From Methanoregula sp. PtaB.Bin085 (GTDB lineage Archaea > Halobacteriota > Methanomicrobia > Methanomicrobiales > Methanospirillaceae): DNA of 64,000 nt. Position 1 is the stretch's first letter; each line of letters starts with the position of its first letter. Below the pieces are notes generated by a model. It was given only the letters and a program-made list of their open reading frames with translations, ran no database searches and was not told where the DNA came from. The DNA lies in assembly GCF_002067035.1 (NCBI RefSeq), contig NZ_MVQB01000034.1:1-64000 (forward strand), read 5' to 3'. Below are positions 9,541 through 18,610 of the stretch, in pieces. A program made the position numbers and the translations under genes.

Positions 9541-9828
9541 ATGGGTATCTTCCGGTACGACAGCAAGTACTCCGCTCCCACGAAGGAACAGCGGGAGCGG
9601 TACATGAAGGGCGAGTACGAAGAGCACCGGTTCGGAAAAGACGAGGAGATCCTGCTCGTTCTCTATGATGAAGCCGCGTATCTCAAGGACGATACTGACG
9701 GGGTCCGCATCCTCTTTACAGGCGCTTCTGACAAGGGGAAGGTCCATAATGAACTCCGGCGACTTCTCGAAGAGCACGAGGCAAAGGATCAGCGTCCGGA
9801 CGGGTTCCGGCGGGGCGGGGACCGGTAA
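9541..9828 (+). CDS. Small hypothetical charged protein
   Basis: A 95-residue soluble protein starting MGIFRYDSKYSAPTKEQRERY, rich in Glu, Arg, Lys and Asp. The middle (about 35-65) has strand-forming EEILLVLYDEAAYLKDD, and a helix (about 68-82) precedes a Gly/Arg-rich tail. I do not recognise the family. The codon usage and start context are plausible, and no overlapping gene competes, but the function is unknown. Confidence 0.65.
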   Translation: MGIFRYDSKYSAPTKEQRERYMKGEYEEHRFGKDEEILLVLYDEAAYLKDDTDGVRILFTGASDKGKVHNELRRLLEEHEAKDQRPDGFRRGGDR

Positions 9829-9905
9829 GCGCGACACGGATTTTTTTCCCTGCTGCACCAGAGAGAAACTATTTACCGTGCCCGCGGGATAGCTCCCTTG
9901 ATGTG

Positions 9906-11714
9906 ATGCCGAACGATTCCCTGAACGGTGTCATTAAGTCCATGGGGCTCGTGTTCGGTGATATCGGGACGAGCCCCATCTATGCGCTTACTGCAATCTT
10001 TCTTATTGTCCGGCCGACACCGGAGAATGTTCTCGGGATTCTCTCGCTGATCCTCTGGACGCTCACCATGCTCGTCACCGTCCAGTACACGTATCTTGCC
10101 ATGCATCTCGGGACAAAAGGCGAGGGCGGGACGATCGTGCTGCGCGAGATCCTGCTACCTTTGGTAAAACCCGGGTCACAAACCGCGTTTGTCTCCCTGC
10201 TTGCAATCGTCGGTATTGCCCTCTTCATGGGCGATGCGGTCATAACTCCGGCCATCAGCATGCTGTCCGCTGTCGAAGGTGTTGCTTTCATCCCGGGCCT
10301 TGAGCAGACTTCCCAGACCACGCTCATGATTATCGCAGGGCTGATCGCAATCGGGCTCTTCTCCCTCCAGGCACGGGGCAGTGAGCGGGTTGCCTGGACA
10401 TTCGGGCCGGTGATGGTGGTCTGGTTTGCTGCACTGGCGGGCGCAGGTCTCGTTGCGATCTTCTCTGCACCGGAAGTTATCTACGCGATCAACCCGGTGT
10501 ACGGCATCCGCTATCTCACGTCCCATGGCATTGAGGGATTTCTCATCCTTTCGGCGGTCATTCTCGTTGCTACCGGTGGTGAGGCGCTGTACGCAGACAT
10601 GGGGCACCTTGGCCGGGAGCCGATTATCCGGGCATGGCATATCGTATTTGTTGCGCTCGCGGTGAATTATCTTGGGCAGGGTGCGTTTATCCTGACACAT
10701 CCAGGTGTGCACAACATCCTGTTCGAAATGATCCTCTCCGAGTTCGGCATTGCCTACATACCCTTTGTGCTCCTGAGCATCTCTGCAACCATCATTGCGT
10801 CGCAGGCCATGATATCCGGTATCTTCTCGATCGTATACCAGGGCATAACCACGCGGATGATGCCGCTGCTGCGCATCGACTACACATCGCCGCTGCTCCG
10901 CTCCCAGATCTACATCGATACCGTGAACTGGGCGCTTCTCCTTGCGGTCCTCTTCATCATCGTGATCTTCCGGACCTCCAACAACCTCACCCATGCCTAC
11001 GGTCTCGCGGTCTGCGGCACGATGGTCATAACGGCAATCTTCGTTACCTGGATCTTCATACGCCGCGGGCAGGCAGTCCGGTCCATGATTGCAGCAGCCA
11101 TCCTCGGGATCACCGCGTCATTCCTCGTTGCCAGTTTCGACAAGATCCCCTATGGCGGTTACTGGTCTCTTGTCATTGCGGCTATCCCGTTCTCCATCAT
11201 TCTGATCTACATCAACGGCCAGAAGAAACTCGCCGCGGCATTGCAGCCGGTCTCCTTCGACTCTTTCATAAAGCAGTTCAACGAAGCCTATGCCTCGCTC
11301 AACCGCATCTCCGGGACCGCGCTCTTCTTTGCCCGTGATTTCCGCAACCTGCCACAGTACATCCCCCGGATCATGTTCACCAACCGGATCATCTACGATG
11401 ACAACATCATTGTCTCGATCACCCGCACCGAGCAGCCGTTCGGCATTACATGGGGATTCACCCGGGAGGTTGCCCGGGGCTTCTCGATCTTCGAGATCTA
11501 TGCCGGTTACATGGAGTTTGTCAACATCGGTGATATTCTGAAGGAAGCAGAGATCGATGAACTGACGATCTTCTATGGTATGGAGGATATCGTAACGAAC
11601 CATGTAATCTGGCGTATCTTTGCCGCGGTCAAGCGGCTCTCCCCTTCTCTTGTCCAGTTCTACAAGCTGCCGTCCGATAAGATCCACGGCGTTGTTATGC
11701 GGGTGGAGATGTAA
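9906..11714 (+). CDS. kup: KUP/HAK/KT-family potassium uptake transporter
   Basis: The product is about 602 residues, with roughly 12 hydrophobic helices in the first 430 residues and a cytoplasmic C-terminal domain. The N-terminal GLVFGDIGTSPIYALTAIF signature and the GEGGTIVLREILLPL loop identify the KUP family, which imports K+ with protons. A GTG one codon before the ATG could also start translation, and no strong SD is seen. The gene is isolated, between the 95-aa ORF and the convergent Hsp20 gene. Confidence 0.95.
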   Translation: MPNDSLNGVIKSMGLVFGDIGTSPIYALTAIFLIVRPTPENVLGILSLILWTLTMLVTVQYTYLAMHLGTKGEGGTIVLREILLPLVKPGSQTAFVSLLAIVGIALFMGDAVITPAISMLSAVEGVAFIPGLEQTSQTTLMIIAGLIAIGLFSLQARGSERVAWTFGPVMVVWFAALAGAGLVAIFSAPEVIYAINPVYGIRYLTSHGIEGFLILSAVILVATGGEALYADMGHLGREPIIRAWHIVFVALAVNYLGQGAFILTHPGVHNILFEMILSEFGIAYIPFVLLSISATIIASQAMISGIFSIVYQGITTRMMPLLRIDYTSPLLRSQIYIDTVNWALLLAVLFIIVIFRTSNNLTHAYGLAVCGTMVITAIFVTWIFIRRGQAVRSMIAAAILGITASFLVASFDKIPYGGYWSLVIAAIPFSIILIYINGQKKLAAALQPVSFDSFIKQFNEAYASLNRISGTALFFARDFRNLPQYIPRIMFTNRIIYDDNIIVSITRTEQPFGITWGFTREVARGFSIFEIYAGYMEFVNIGDILKEAEIDELTIFYGMEDIVTNHVIWRIFAAVKRLSPSLVQFYKLPSDKIHGVVMRVEM

Positions 11715-11742
11715 AAAAACGGAGTTGGGGCTTTTTTAAAAT
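11715..11742. terminator. Bidirectional T-tract terminator between kup and hsp20
   Basis: The 28-nt gap between these convergent genes has an A7 run near its left end and a T6 run followed by AAAATTT near its right end. Each strand therefore reads into an oligo-T tract just after its own stop codon, the usual archaeal termination signal. A GC-rich core lies between. Confidence 0.55.
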
Positions 11743-12276
11743 TTACTTGAGGTCAAGTTTCCTTGGTTTCACGTCAGGTCTGGGCTCTTTCTTTGGTACC
11801 TTCAGTTCGAGGATTCCCTCCTTCATCTTTCCCTCGGCTTTTGCCGGGTCAACCTCTTCCGGGAATGCGATCGATCGCTCGAAAGCGGAGTAGGCCCGCT
11901 CCCGGTGCAGATAGTTCTTCTTCTTGTCCTCTTTTTCAGTCTTCTTCGTGGCACGGATGGAGAGTCCGTCGCTGTTGATCTGCACATCCACGTCCTCCTT
12001 GACAAACCCGGGGAGTTCGGCATGGACCTGGTAGTGGTCGCCCTCATCGATAACGTCAAGCGGTGCATAGCGCACGGGCAGCATGCCCATTTCCTGCATC
12101 CGCATCTCCATCGGGTAGTACGGGCGCATCATGTAATCGAACGAGCGCCGGAAATCGTCAAAGATTGAGTCAAAGTCCCGCTCGAGCAGGCTCGGCATTC
12201 TCCAGGGTCTGAGCGAAGAACCCGGAGCGATGGGAACAACATCGGTTGTTTTCCTCTCAGGTTTTTCACGGTCCAT
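11743..12276 (-). CDS. hsp20: Hsp20 / alpha-crystallin small heat-shock protein
   Basis: A 177-residue protein with a Pro/Met-rich N-terminal arm (1-70), an alpha-crystallin domain (about 73-160; DVQINSDGLSIRATK and the GILELKVPK end motif) and a short Lys-rich tail. It acts as an ATP-independent holdase for unfolding proteins. The start has AGGAGGAA just upstream and a strong TATA-like box at 12319-12334, consistent with a heat-inducible single-gene unit. Confidence 0.95.
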   Translation of the reverse strand: MDREKPERKTTDVVPIAPGSSLRPWRMPSLLERDFDSIFDDFRRSFDYMMRPYYPMEMRMQEMGMLPVRYAPLDVIDEGDHYQVHAELPGFVKEDVDVQINSDGLSIRATKKTEKEDKKKNYLHRERAYSAFERSIAFPEEVDPAKAEGKMKEGILELKVPKKEPRPDVKPRKLDLK

Positions 12277-12318
12277 AGGTGATTCCTCCTATGTTTCACT
12301 TTTAGTTAGTCATATGTT

Positions 12319-12334
12319 ATTAATAAATATTTGC
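12319..12334 (-). promoter_or_regulatory. Probable TATA box of the hsp20 gene
   Basis: Read on the minus strand, the region is AAATATTTATTAATAA, an archaeal box A preceded by purine-rich AAAGC that could be the BRE. It lies about 45-58 nt before the hsp20 ATG. Confidence 0.6.
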
Positions 12335-12375
12335 TTTGGGGAAAATGGTCGACGGATATGCGCCGCGCGTCATGC

Positions 12376-12996
12376 CTACCGACTCCCTTCGTCCCAGAGT
12401 TTCAGGATCTCAAGATCGCGCATCATCGTTGCCCGGGAGAGCGCCTGAGCCCGGGTCAGCATCCGCTGCTGGACAAAATCGTACTCGCAGAGGATTTTCG
12501 TATTCTTCATGAGCGTTGCACGGATCGGGTGATACCGGTATATGACTGGTTCCTGCTTCCGGAAATACCATTTAATCCGCTGGTACGTGAGCCAGTTGAG
12601 TTTCATGGCGAGCGTTGCATGGAATTGGAAATCTTCCGCGGAATCAAGGTCATACTCTCTCAGCGTGCAGTACGGGGCGATGGCCTGCGCAAGCCGGTAC
12701 CGGAACTGCTTCAGGTTCTCATCCGGGGTGATCGTGACATACACGACCCGGGTTGCGTCAAAAAAACCGTATCCGCCCACATCGTAGCGTGGAATGCTCT
12801 GCTGCGCTGTGCAGACATGAGCGAAACCTGCAACGAGCCGCGCTTCATCAGCAGTCGAGAACGGGCCGGCCAGCGTGATATGAGGAGTGACAAGGTTCTT
12901 ATCCAGGCCGAACTTCTCCTGCAGCCGTTCGCTCAGCTGGCGGATCTGCTGCTTCACCGGCCCCATCAGACGGATATCGATAAGATAACGGGTCAT
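12376..12996 (-). CDS. 2H phosphoesterase / 2'-5' RNA ligase family protein
   Basis: The 206-residue protein has both signature histidine motifs of the 2H superfamily, PHITLAGPF near residue 38 and FHATLAMKL near residue 129. It lacks other recognisable domains. Members act as cyclic phosphodiesterases or RNA end-processing enzymes, so a role in cytoplasmic RNA or cyclic-phosphate metabolism is likely but the substrate is open. The C-terminal ~50 residues form a charged helical extension. It stands between the hsp20 promoter region and a DUF4126 gene on the other strand. Confidence 0.87.
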   Translation of the reverse strand: MTRYLIDIRLMGPVKQQIRQLSERLQEKFGLDKNLVTPHITLAGPFSTADEARLVAGFAHVCTAQQSIPRYDVGGYGFFDATRVVYVTITPDENLKQFRYRLAQAIAPYCTLREYDLDSAEDFQFHATLAMKLNWLTYQRIKWYFRKQEPVIYRYHPIRATLMKNTKILCEYDFVQQRMLTRAQALSRATMMRDLEILKLWDEGSR

Positions 12997-13156
12997 TACT
13001 CAGTGCCTGTATGGAGTGCCGGCATGAAAAAAGGAGTGGCAAAAAAGAAGCAATCGCTGTGGCTGTCAAAAGGAACATTCATCCAGTGGTACGGATACAT
13101 TTCTCTGTCTTGAACAAGATCATTATCTGTAAGGCGTGGTCCGGAGCCGGGGCAGC

Positions 13157-13717
13157 ATGATTGAAGTTATCTCGGGGATCGCAGAAGCATTCGGATTATC
13201 GGCGGCCGCGGGGCTGAACGCGTACCTTCCGCTGCTGGTCGTGGGGCTCGTTGCCCGGTTTACCGGTCTTGTCCAGCTGAACGAGCCGTGGGGCATGCTT
13301 ACGAACGACTGGGTGCTCGCCGTACTTGCGTTCCTGCTGCTTATCGAAATGACGGTCGACAAGATCCCCGGTGTCGATACCCTCAACGACATGATTCAGA
13401 CATTCGGCCGCCCAATTGCCGGTGCCATCCTCTTTGCCGCCGGGTCTGGCATCACGGGGGAACTCCACCCAATCCCGGCATTTATCGCAGGTCTGCTGGT
13501 TGCCGGTGGCGTTCACGCCGGTAAGACCGCGGTGCGCCCCTTCGTCACTGCCGCAACCGCGGGCATGGGTAACTGGCTTGTCAGTCTTCTTGAGGACCTG
13601 CTCGCGCTTGTCATCGTCATCATCGCCATTCTTGTTCCCCTGCTGATCCTGCTCGCTATCGTTCTTGTCCTTCTGTTTGCGGGCGCGAACCGGATATACT
13701 GGGATTCACCGTTGTGA
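13157..13717 (+). CDS. DUF4126 family membrane protein
   Basis: The 186-residue protein starts at the ATG at 13157 (GGAG 12 nt upstream; an in-frame GTG at 13136 is less likely). About five hydrophobic segments are visible, including NAYLPLLVVGLVARFTGLV and a very hydrophobic C-terminal pair. The FGLSAAAGLNAYLPLL and VDKIPGVDTLND pattern matches DUF4126, an uncharacterised integral membrane family. No operon partner is adjacent. Confidence 0.85.
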   Translation: MIEVISGIAEAFGLSAAAGLNAYLPLLVVGLVARFTGLVQLNEPWGMLTNDWVLAVLAFLLLIEMTVDKIPGVDTLNDMIQTFGRPIAGAILFAAGSGITGELHPIPAFIAGLLVAGGVHAGKTAVRPFVTAATAGMGNWLVSLLEDLLALVIVIIAILVPLLILLAIVLVLLFAGANRIYWDSPL

Positions 13718-14035
13718 ATCTTGGTACGGGATGACATCTTGCACCGGGCTTCCGCGGCCCCTGCCTTATCAGCCGGATATCAATCAGGTGACAGAGCATC
13801 GATAATACTCTTTAATTTGGACTACCCGACAACCTCCTAAAACGATTCAACTCTCCTTCTAAAAACCAAATCAGGTTTTATATTTTGTCGAACAGGTAAC
13901 CATTCTCAAATTAAGGGTGATTCCTTACATCGATTTTTCCAGCGAATTTCTTCCGTTTTTTTGATAAACCAACAGCATTATCTGATTAGAATGGCGAAAA
14001 AATAGGTTATAGGAAATTTTGCATTTCGTGACAAC
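13718..14035. other. AT-rich intergenic region before the methyltransferase
   Basis: This 318-nt stretch becomes markedly AT-rich after about 13800. I see no credible ORF, RNA or long inverted repeat. It contains several TATA-like patches (for example around 13877-13884), but none is well placed enough to call as the promoter. The composition shift continues into the next gene. Confidence 0.5.
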
Positions 14036-14992
14036 ATGAAAAACGCATTCTCGTTTACACGGAAAAAAATCCAGAGCCTGAAACATTGGGGATATTCAGT
14101 GAAGTATATCACAAGTCTTGCGGATTTGGACCGCGAACTGGACTATGTTGACTCACAATTTCAAATTTCAGACGATTGCGGCAGACTTGCATTAAGTAAT
14201 TTCTGCTTCAAAATCAGGAGAGATGATCTTCCCAGGAATCCGTTCTCTCGGGAATATTATGATTTTCAGATGAGGTTGTATTCGTTTATTTCCGGTCGGG
14301 CCGGATATGATATTGCAAATGAAGAACACGTCTTTGATGGGGAAGAAATGAAAAATTATCCCTATCCTTATTCCACTGGTAGTGCTTCGACAGTGGCTGA
14401 CCATCTGTTATCGATCGGATATGTAATAAAAAAAGCAAATTTGCCTGCATATTCAACCGTTCTAGAATTTGGTTCCGGATGGGGTAATCTGACCCTTACG
14501 CTTGCCCAGATGAAATATAATGTTACCTGTGTTGAAATAAACAAAAGATTCATCGATTTGATAAAATACCGATCGCGGGATCTAAAAAATCAAATCAGGT
14601 TTTTTCAACAGGATATGTTGTCATTCTCTCAGGATCCCGATAAAAAATATGATGCGGTTTTTTTTCATGAATCTTTTGACCATTGTTGTGATCCCATAAC
14701 CATGATAAAGAATTTGTCGAATCTTCTGAGTGAGAACGGGATCATCTGTTTTGCATCGGAACCGGTTATGTCATACCCGATAAAATTCCTTCCGAACCCG
14801 GTTCTTCCCTATCCCTGGGGGGTTCGCCTTGATGGGATATCAGTGTGGTCAATGAGAAGGTTCGGATGGATGGAACTGGGATTTGAGCGCCATTTTTTTA
14901 TACAAATGTTATCAGATGCCGGATTCAGATCCGATCTCTTTTCTTCAGATGCCAGCCCCCATATGAACCTGATCATTGCCCGTAAAAAATAA
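14036..14992 (+). CDS. SAM-dependent class I methyltransferase, AT-rich
   Basis: A 318-residue protein with a Rossmann methyltransferase core at about residues 135-260. Motif I is VLEFGSGWGNLTL, motif II VTCVEINKRF, and a motif-IV-like AVFFHESFDHC follows. The N-terminal 120 residues are a less familiar helical extension. It probably methylates a small molecule, sugar or lipid; the substrate cannot be told. The gene is visibly richer in A and T and in AAA/ATA codons than its neighbours and sits in an AT-rich island, which suggests recent acquisition. Confidence 0.83.
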   Translation: MKNAFSFTRKKIQSLKHWGYSVKYITSLADLDRELDYVDSQFQISDDCGRLALSNFCFKIRRDDLPRNPFSREYYDFQMRLYSFISGRAGYDIANEEHVFDGEEMKNYPYPYSTGSASTVADHLLSIGYVIKKANLPAYSTVLEFGSGWGNLTLTLAQMKYNVTCVEINKRFIDLIKYRSRDLKNQIRFFQQDMLSFSQDPDKKYDAVFFHESFDHCCDPITMIKNLSNLLSENGIICFASEPVMSYPIKFLPNPVLPYPWGVRLDGISVWSMRRFGWMELGFERHFFIQMLSDAGFRSDLFSSDASPHMNLIIARKK

Positions 14993-15016
14993 TTTTTTTT
15001 GCATCGGGTGTGTACC
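14993..15016. terminator. T-tract between convergent genes
   Basis: An eight-T run follows the methyltransferase stop directly. On the opposite strand, the gene at 15017 reads towards an ATTATTTTTTA tract. The short gap therefore serves as a plausible terminator for both. Confidence 0.45.
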
Positions 15017-16540
15017 CTATACGTTAGTAACAGCACCCGATTCAGCCTCGATCTCGTCCAGCAGTTTCCGGATCTGAGCAATCTTCTCTTTCAGCGAGGT
15101 TCCGCTCCCGGAACCTGTTCCGGTCCCTGCGATCTCCGGTATCCCCCGCCACTGACCGAGCACGTCCTGCAGGTCCTGCCCGATATACGTAACGCCGCTC
15201 CGCGCTTCGACAAGACCGACGAGTGTCTGCTCCCCGCTCGGGGTGATGACCGGGATGATCCAGATCTCCTGCCCGTCAATCACGTACATGATCGGCTGGA
15301 CAACCTGCAGCTCCGGCGCCTTTGCCACCTCCGGGTGCTGGTGGACGTTCTGTGCAGCGCCGATATCGTTGTAGTAGCCCGGGGTCTGGTGGAAGGTGAA
15401 CTTCCCGGTCTTCACATCGGTCAGCATATACCCGACCATGGATGAATCCGTACCGGGGTTCGAGACCGTGCCAAACCAGTAGAGCCTGCCATCGTTGCCG
15501 TTCACGAGGAACACATCAGGTCCGTCGATGCCGGAGAGCACCTTGACATCGCGCTGTTCAAGGATGGAGTTCCACCAGCCGAGCTGGTAACGGCCCCACC
15601 ACCCGATCCATTCCTCGGCCGTGGTCTCGCTCCAGACACGCTGGATCCAGGCCGGCTGCTCGCCAAGCTGGTAAAAGTCAGTGACGCCGGTGACCGGGTC
15701 GACCGTGGCAACACCGACCGGCCGCTCACCGATGCAGCCATAGAACATCGGTTCGGCAAGCGGGATCACGTACTGCGGCTGCATTTGGTCGTCCAGCTGG
15801 AACGTCGTCTCCATCTGGAGATATTCCGGATACTGCTCCCACACGCGCCGGTTGACCTCATTTCCGAACAGGGCGCCGCGGGTATAGACCATGCGGCTGA
15901 CCGGGACCATCTTCGCATCGGCTTTCGGGTCCTCTGCGTTCACGATCACATAGCCGCCCGTCCCCTCGCCGGCATACGACCATGCCTTGATGAAGGAATC
16001 CGCATAATCGAGCGGCGTCACCCAGACAAGCGTCCCGTTCAGTGTCTGGATATCGGGCTCGGAGATCGCCGATTTGTACCCGAGCGAGCCGATGACCTTG
16101 TCACTGCGCCAGAGTGCTGTCTCGTAGCTGACCAGCCGGATATGGCTGCTGTTGATGATATCCGCGGGACCGGAGACGACTGTGACGTCAGGTGCTGCCG
16201 CAAGCTGGGATGCAGTCAGCGCTGAAAGGAGCGTGATGCCGACGACCGAGAATACAACGGCAATCCCGATGATCAGCCCTGCTGCCAGCCCGCCGGGAGG
16301 ATAACTGGCAACAGCGCTGTTCATCCCCAGGGCAATTCCGCAGTTGATTGCGAACCACAACAGCAGGTTGAACGTGGTGAACGGGATCTCGAGGAGATAA
16401 AGAAAGGCAAAACTTCCCGCCCCTGCAACGAGTGCAAGGACCGCCCGCGGGACGATATGGCGGTTCCTGACAATGTCCGGCGATACGAGGAAGTACAGGA
16501 GCGCGGTAGCGATCACCACGCCGGTGAAGAGCAGGCTCAT
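15017..16540 (-). CDS. Membrane-anchored protein with large extracytoplasmic domain, unknown family
   Basis: The 507-residue protein has four hydrophobic helices in the first ~115 residues, then about 370 residues of hydrophilic, Trp/Tyr-rich sequence that is probably outside the membrane, and a Gly/Ser-Thr linker before a short helix (LKEKIAQIRKLLDEIEAES). I do not recognise a named family. The large domain alternates strand-like segments such as TLVWVTPLDYADSFIKAW and LVNGNDGRLYWFGTV. The gene is alone on its strand, convergent with the methyltransferase. Confidence 0.75.
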   Translation of the reverse strand: MSLLFTGVVIATALLYFLVSPDIVRNRHIVPRAVLALVAGAGSFAFLYLLEIPFTTFNLLLWFAINCGIALGMNSAVASYPPGGLAAGLIIGIAVVFSVVGITLLSALTASQLAAAPDVTVVSGPADIINSSHIRLVSYETALWRSDKVIGSLGYKSAISEPDIQTLNGTLVWVTPLDYADSFIKAWSYAGEGTGGYVIVNAEDPKADAKMVPVSRMVYTRGALFGNEVNRRVWEQYPEYLQMETTFQLDDQMQPQYVIPLAEPMFYGCIGERPVGVATVDPVTGVTDFYQLGEQPAWIQRVWSETTAEEWIGWWGRYQLGWWNSILEQRDVKVLSGIDGPDVFLVNGNDGRLYWFGTVSNPGTDSSMVGYMLTDVKTGKFTFHQTPGYYNDIGAAQNVHQHPEVAKAPELQVVQPIMYVIDGQEIWIIPVITPSGEQTLVGLVEARSGVTYIGQDLQDVLGQWRGIPEIAGTGTGSGSGTSLKEKIAQIRKLLDEIEAESGAVTNV

Positions 16541-16605
16541 GAGTGGAAGGTGTTACCGCTGTATCAATAACCCTGCCGTTTTAAGAACGGGAACATCATG
16601 TCGGA

Positions 16606-17019
16606 TCATCTTCCGGATACCTGCCAGTCCTCAGCCATCTCTCTCTTTCTGATTAAAGTGCCTGCAGCCATTGGGATGACTGCCATCGCGATATAATAGA
16701 CATATACATCCGGGCCATAGTATTGCCATGCCCCGAACCGTAGCACGATGAACGGGAAGTCGAGAATGATCGCGATCAGGCTCCAGGAAATTCCGATGCC
16801 GGCAGAATACCGGAGGGAGAGGATCCGGCCGGAAAAATACCAGCAGGCAAAACCGAAAGCGCACGGGAGGTACAGCAGCAGAACAACTTTCCCCCAGAAT
16901 CCGTAATCCGGCAGGGAGTGGTACACGGCCATCGAGGCAAGGTATCCTGCAGCCCAGAGGAGTATGCCTGCGTACACGGTATCGCGGAGGAGCTGCTCCA
17001 TGATGCACGGTATAGGCAT
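16606..17019 (-). CDS. Hypothetical four-helix membrane protein
   Basis: About 137 residues, with four hydrophobic segments (AGILLWAAGYLASMAVYH, VVLLLYLPCAFGFACWYF, SWSLIAIILDFPFIVLRFG and VYVYYIAMAVIPMAAG). The family is not recognised. The start is uncertain: ATGs exist at 17019 and 17001 and a TTG at 17046; none has a strong SD. It faces the 94-aa gene divergently. Confidence 0.6.
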   Translation of the reverse strand: MPIPCIMEQLLRDTVYAGILLWAAGYLASMAVYHSLPDYGFWGKVVLLLYLPCAFGFACWYFSGRILSLRYSAGIGISWSLIAIILDFPFIVLRFGAWQYYGPDVYVYYIAMAVIPMAAGTLIRKREMAEDWQVSGR

Positions 17020-17115
17020 CCCGGCTGATGAGGATTGCTGCGGCAAACCATTACGGCACCTGAGCAGGATGTGTCATGCCGGAAATTGTGGCCGTTTTAT
17101 AAAAGATATTAAAAG

Positions 17116-17400
17116 ATGCCGCCAGATATCTTCTGCATGCAGGCAGCGTCCGGAATCAGCAGGCACGACAGGGAGACATTTCTGAAATGGTACCCGTTCT
17201 TCCTGTTCGCCAACGGTTTCTTCGCGCTGGTCATTCTTGTTATCCCCTTCCTTGCACTCGGCCCGTATAACCTGGCCGGCGTTCCGGAGAATCCCCGGTT
17301 TTCAGAATATACCGTGTACGCGATCCTTGCCGCGATACTTACAGCAGTCGCCGGCCTATCATTTTTCGTATCGATCAGGAAACAGTGCGAGGAATCCTGA
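17116..17400 (+). CDS. Hypothetical two-helix membrane protein
   Basis: A 94-residue protein with a basic N-terminal segment (SGISRHDRETFLKWY) and two clear transmembrane helices, PFFLFANGFFALVILVIPFLAL and YAILAAILTAVAGLSFFVSI. No family is recognised. The distance to the downstream frameshifted membrane gene is about 70 nt on the same strand, so the two may be cotranscribed. Function unknown. Confidence 0.6.
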   Translation: MPPDIFCMQAASGISRHDRETFLKWYPFFLFANGFFALVILVIPFLALGPYNLAGVPENPRFSEYTVYAILAAILTAVAGLSFFVSIRKQCEES

Positions 17401-17473
17401 GGCCTCGGCGCCGTTCCCGCCATGTTTAATAATCCAGACAACTTCACAAGGATCAGTGAAGGGAGGTCAGGCA

Positions 17474-17934
17474 ATGGAACAAGGTGAGGCAGGGGCATCG
17501 TTCTGGGAATCGTTGTACCGGCCCCACCCGGTGATCTTCGCGCTTCTCGTTTTCCTTGGCCTCGATCTCGAATTCGTTGTCCACTACTGGTTCGGCATCA
17601 CCATCGTCTACACCCAGTTCTTTTACCTGATCATCGTATCGGCGGCCTCTGGTACGGGCGGCGGGCAGTCTGGATCGCGCTCCTCTTCGGCAGCCTCCAT
17701 GTCCTGGTAACGTTTTTCATGACCGGCCAGTTGTCGCCCGACGCCCTGATGCGGGCTGTCGTGATGCTCATCGTTGCATCCGCTGTCGGTACCATCGTGG
17801 AACAGAAGCAGGCATATCTCGATCAGGTTGCGGAAAAGAACCGGGCATTGTCCGATGCGAACGAAAAGCTGCGTGCCGTCCGTGCGCAACTCGTGGACTC
17901 CCTTGAGGCATGTGAGACAGCAAAGAGGAAATAA
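17474..17934 (+). pseudogene. Frameshifted multi-helix membrane protein with coiled-coil tail
   Basis: Translation starts at ATG 17474 after a strong GGGAGG and gives MEQGEAGASFWESLYRPHPV, then two hydrophobic helices ending ...YLIIV. The frame is then lost and closes at 17710. The sequence continues naturally in another frame from about 17641 (GGLWYGRRAVWIALLFGSLH, then MTGQLSPDALMRAVVMLIVA) to a charged coiled coil ending at 17934. Joined, the parts make about 150 residues that resemble the membrane input module of PAS sensor kinases such as the one at 37759. The shift lies in a GGCGGC-rich stretch near 17636-17650. It may be a real inactivation, a sequencing error or a programmed shift. 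Confidence 0.7.
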
Positions 17935-18233
17935 GTTTTTTATCCGGTTCGCGGTGTGTGTAACCGGATGCGGTTTTACCCCACGAAATTACCGGAGTAT
18001 CATGACCAGAACATCGTTGTTGTATTGGTTCCAGGCAAAATACGTTCGTTTTGCCAAAACCTGGCCATCACGATGAAGTACATTATTGACAATTACCAGT
18101 ATCCTTTTTGAAAAATTTCCGGTAAAATTTTTAAAACCGCGTTGTGCTGAAAAAAATTTAAAAAAAACCGGACGGATCCGTCAAAAAACCGGAAGATGCA
18201 GGATCCTGGAGGAGACCCGGGAGGGCTGTACTC
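17935..18233. other. Intergenic stretch with two short hairpins
   Basis: No credible gene is seen. Two inverted repeats are present: ATCCGGTT...AACCGGAT with a 12-nt loop at about 17951-17978, just after the frameshifted gene and likely part of its terminator, and GGCAAAA...TTTTGCC at about 18034-18055. An A-rich patch follows near 18150-18175. Confidence 0.45.
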
Positions 18234-18475
18234 AACGGAGGCCAGAATGACCTCCGTTGGCTTGTTTTCCCGGGCCGTACGACACTATTTCTTAAAAAAA
18301 CAGCACTATTGTTTTCTGGAACGCTCGATTTAGCCTCTGACTTGCGCGAATCGCCCGTTTCAGGCCCGGATGTTGACAACATCCGGCAACGTTACAACGG
18401 CTGATAATTCCCCGGACGGGCTGGTGGTTGTGGCGGGACAGGGGGCTGCCGGAATGTGTATATGGCCGTTTTAAG
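18234..18475. repeat. Structured direct repeat, copy A
   Basis: A 242-bp unit that recurs ungapped 377 bp downstream (18611-18852) with about 8 differences in the first 237 positions. It opens with a perfect hairpin, AACGGAGG/CCTCCGTT with a 9-nt loop (18234-18258). It contains a palindrome of CCGGATGTTG and CAACATCCGG around one central base (18366-18386). Weaker similarity continues another ~40 bp. Both strands stay open in several frames, but the conserved part does not look like protein under selection. It may be a non-autonomous mobile element or a duplicated structured RNA gene. Confidence 0.85.
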
Positions 18476-18610
18476 GGAATTGTCGAGGGGATTTTTTGGT
18501 GAATATCAGTGGATCTGTGGAGAGTGAGGTGGCCGGGAAACATTCCTGCGGGCACCTGGTGCAGGTGGGAGTTTTTCCGAATATCGCATTCGTCCGGAAG
18601 AGTGTATCCC
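18476..18610. other. Spacer between structured repeats
   Basis: Only the first ~40 bp resembles the sequence after copy B (weak, ungapped). The rest is unique, with an inverted CACCTGGTGCAGGTG patch near 18556-18570. No gene is seen. Confidence 0.4.
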
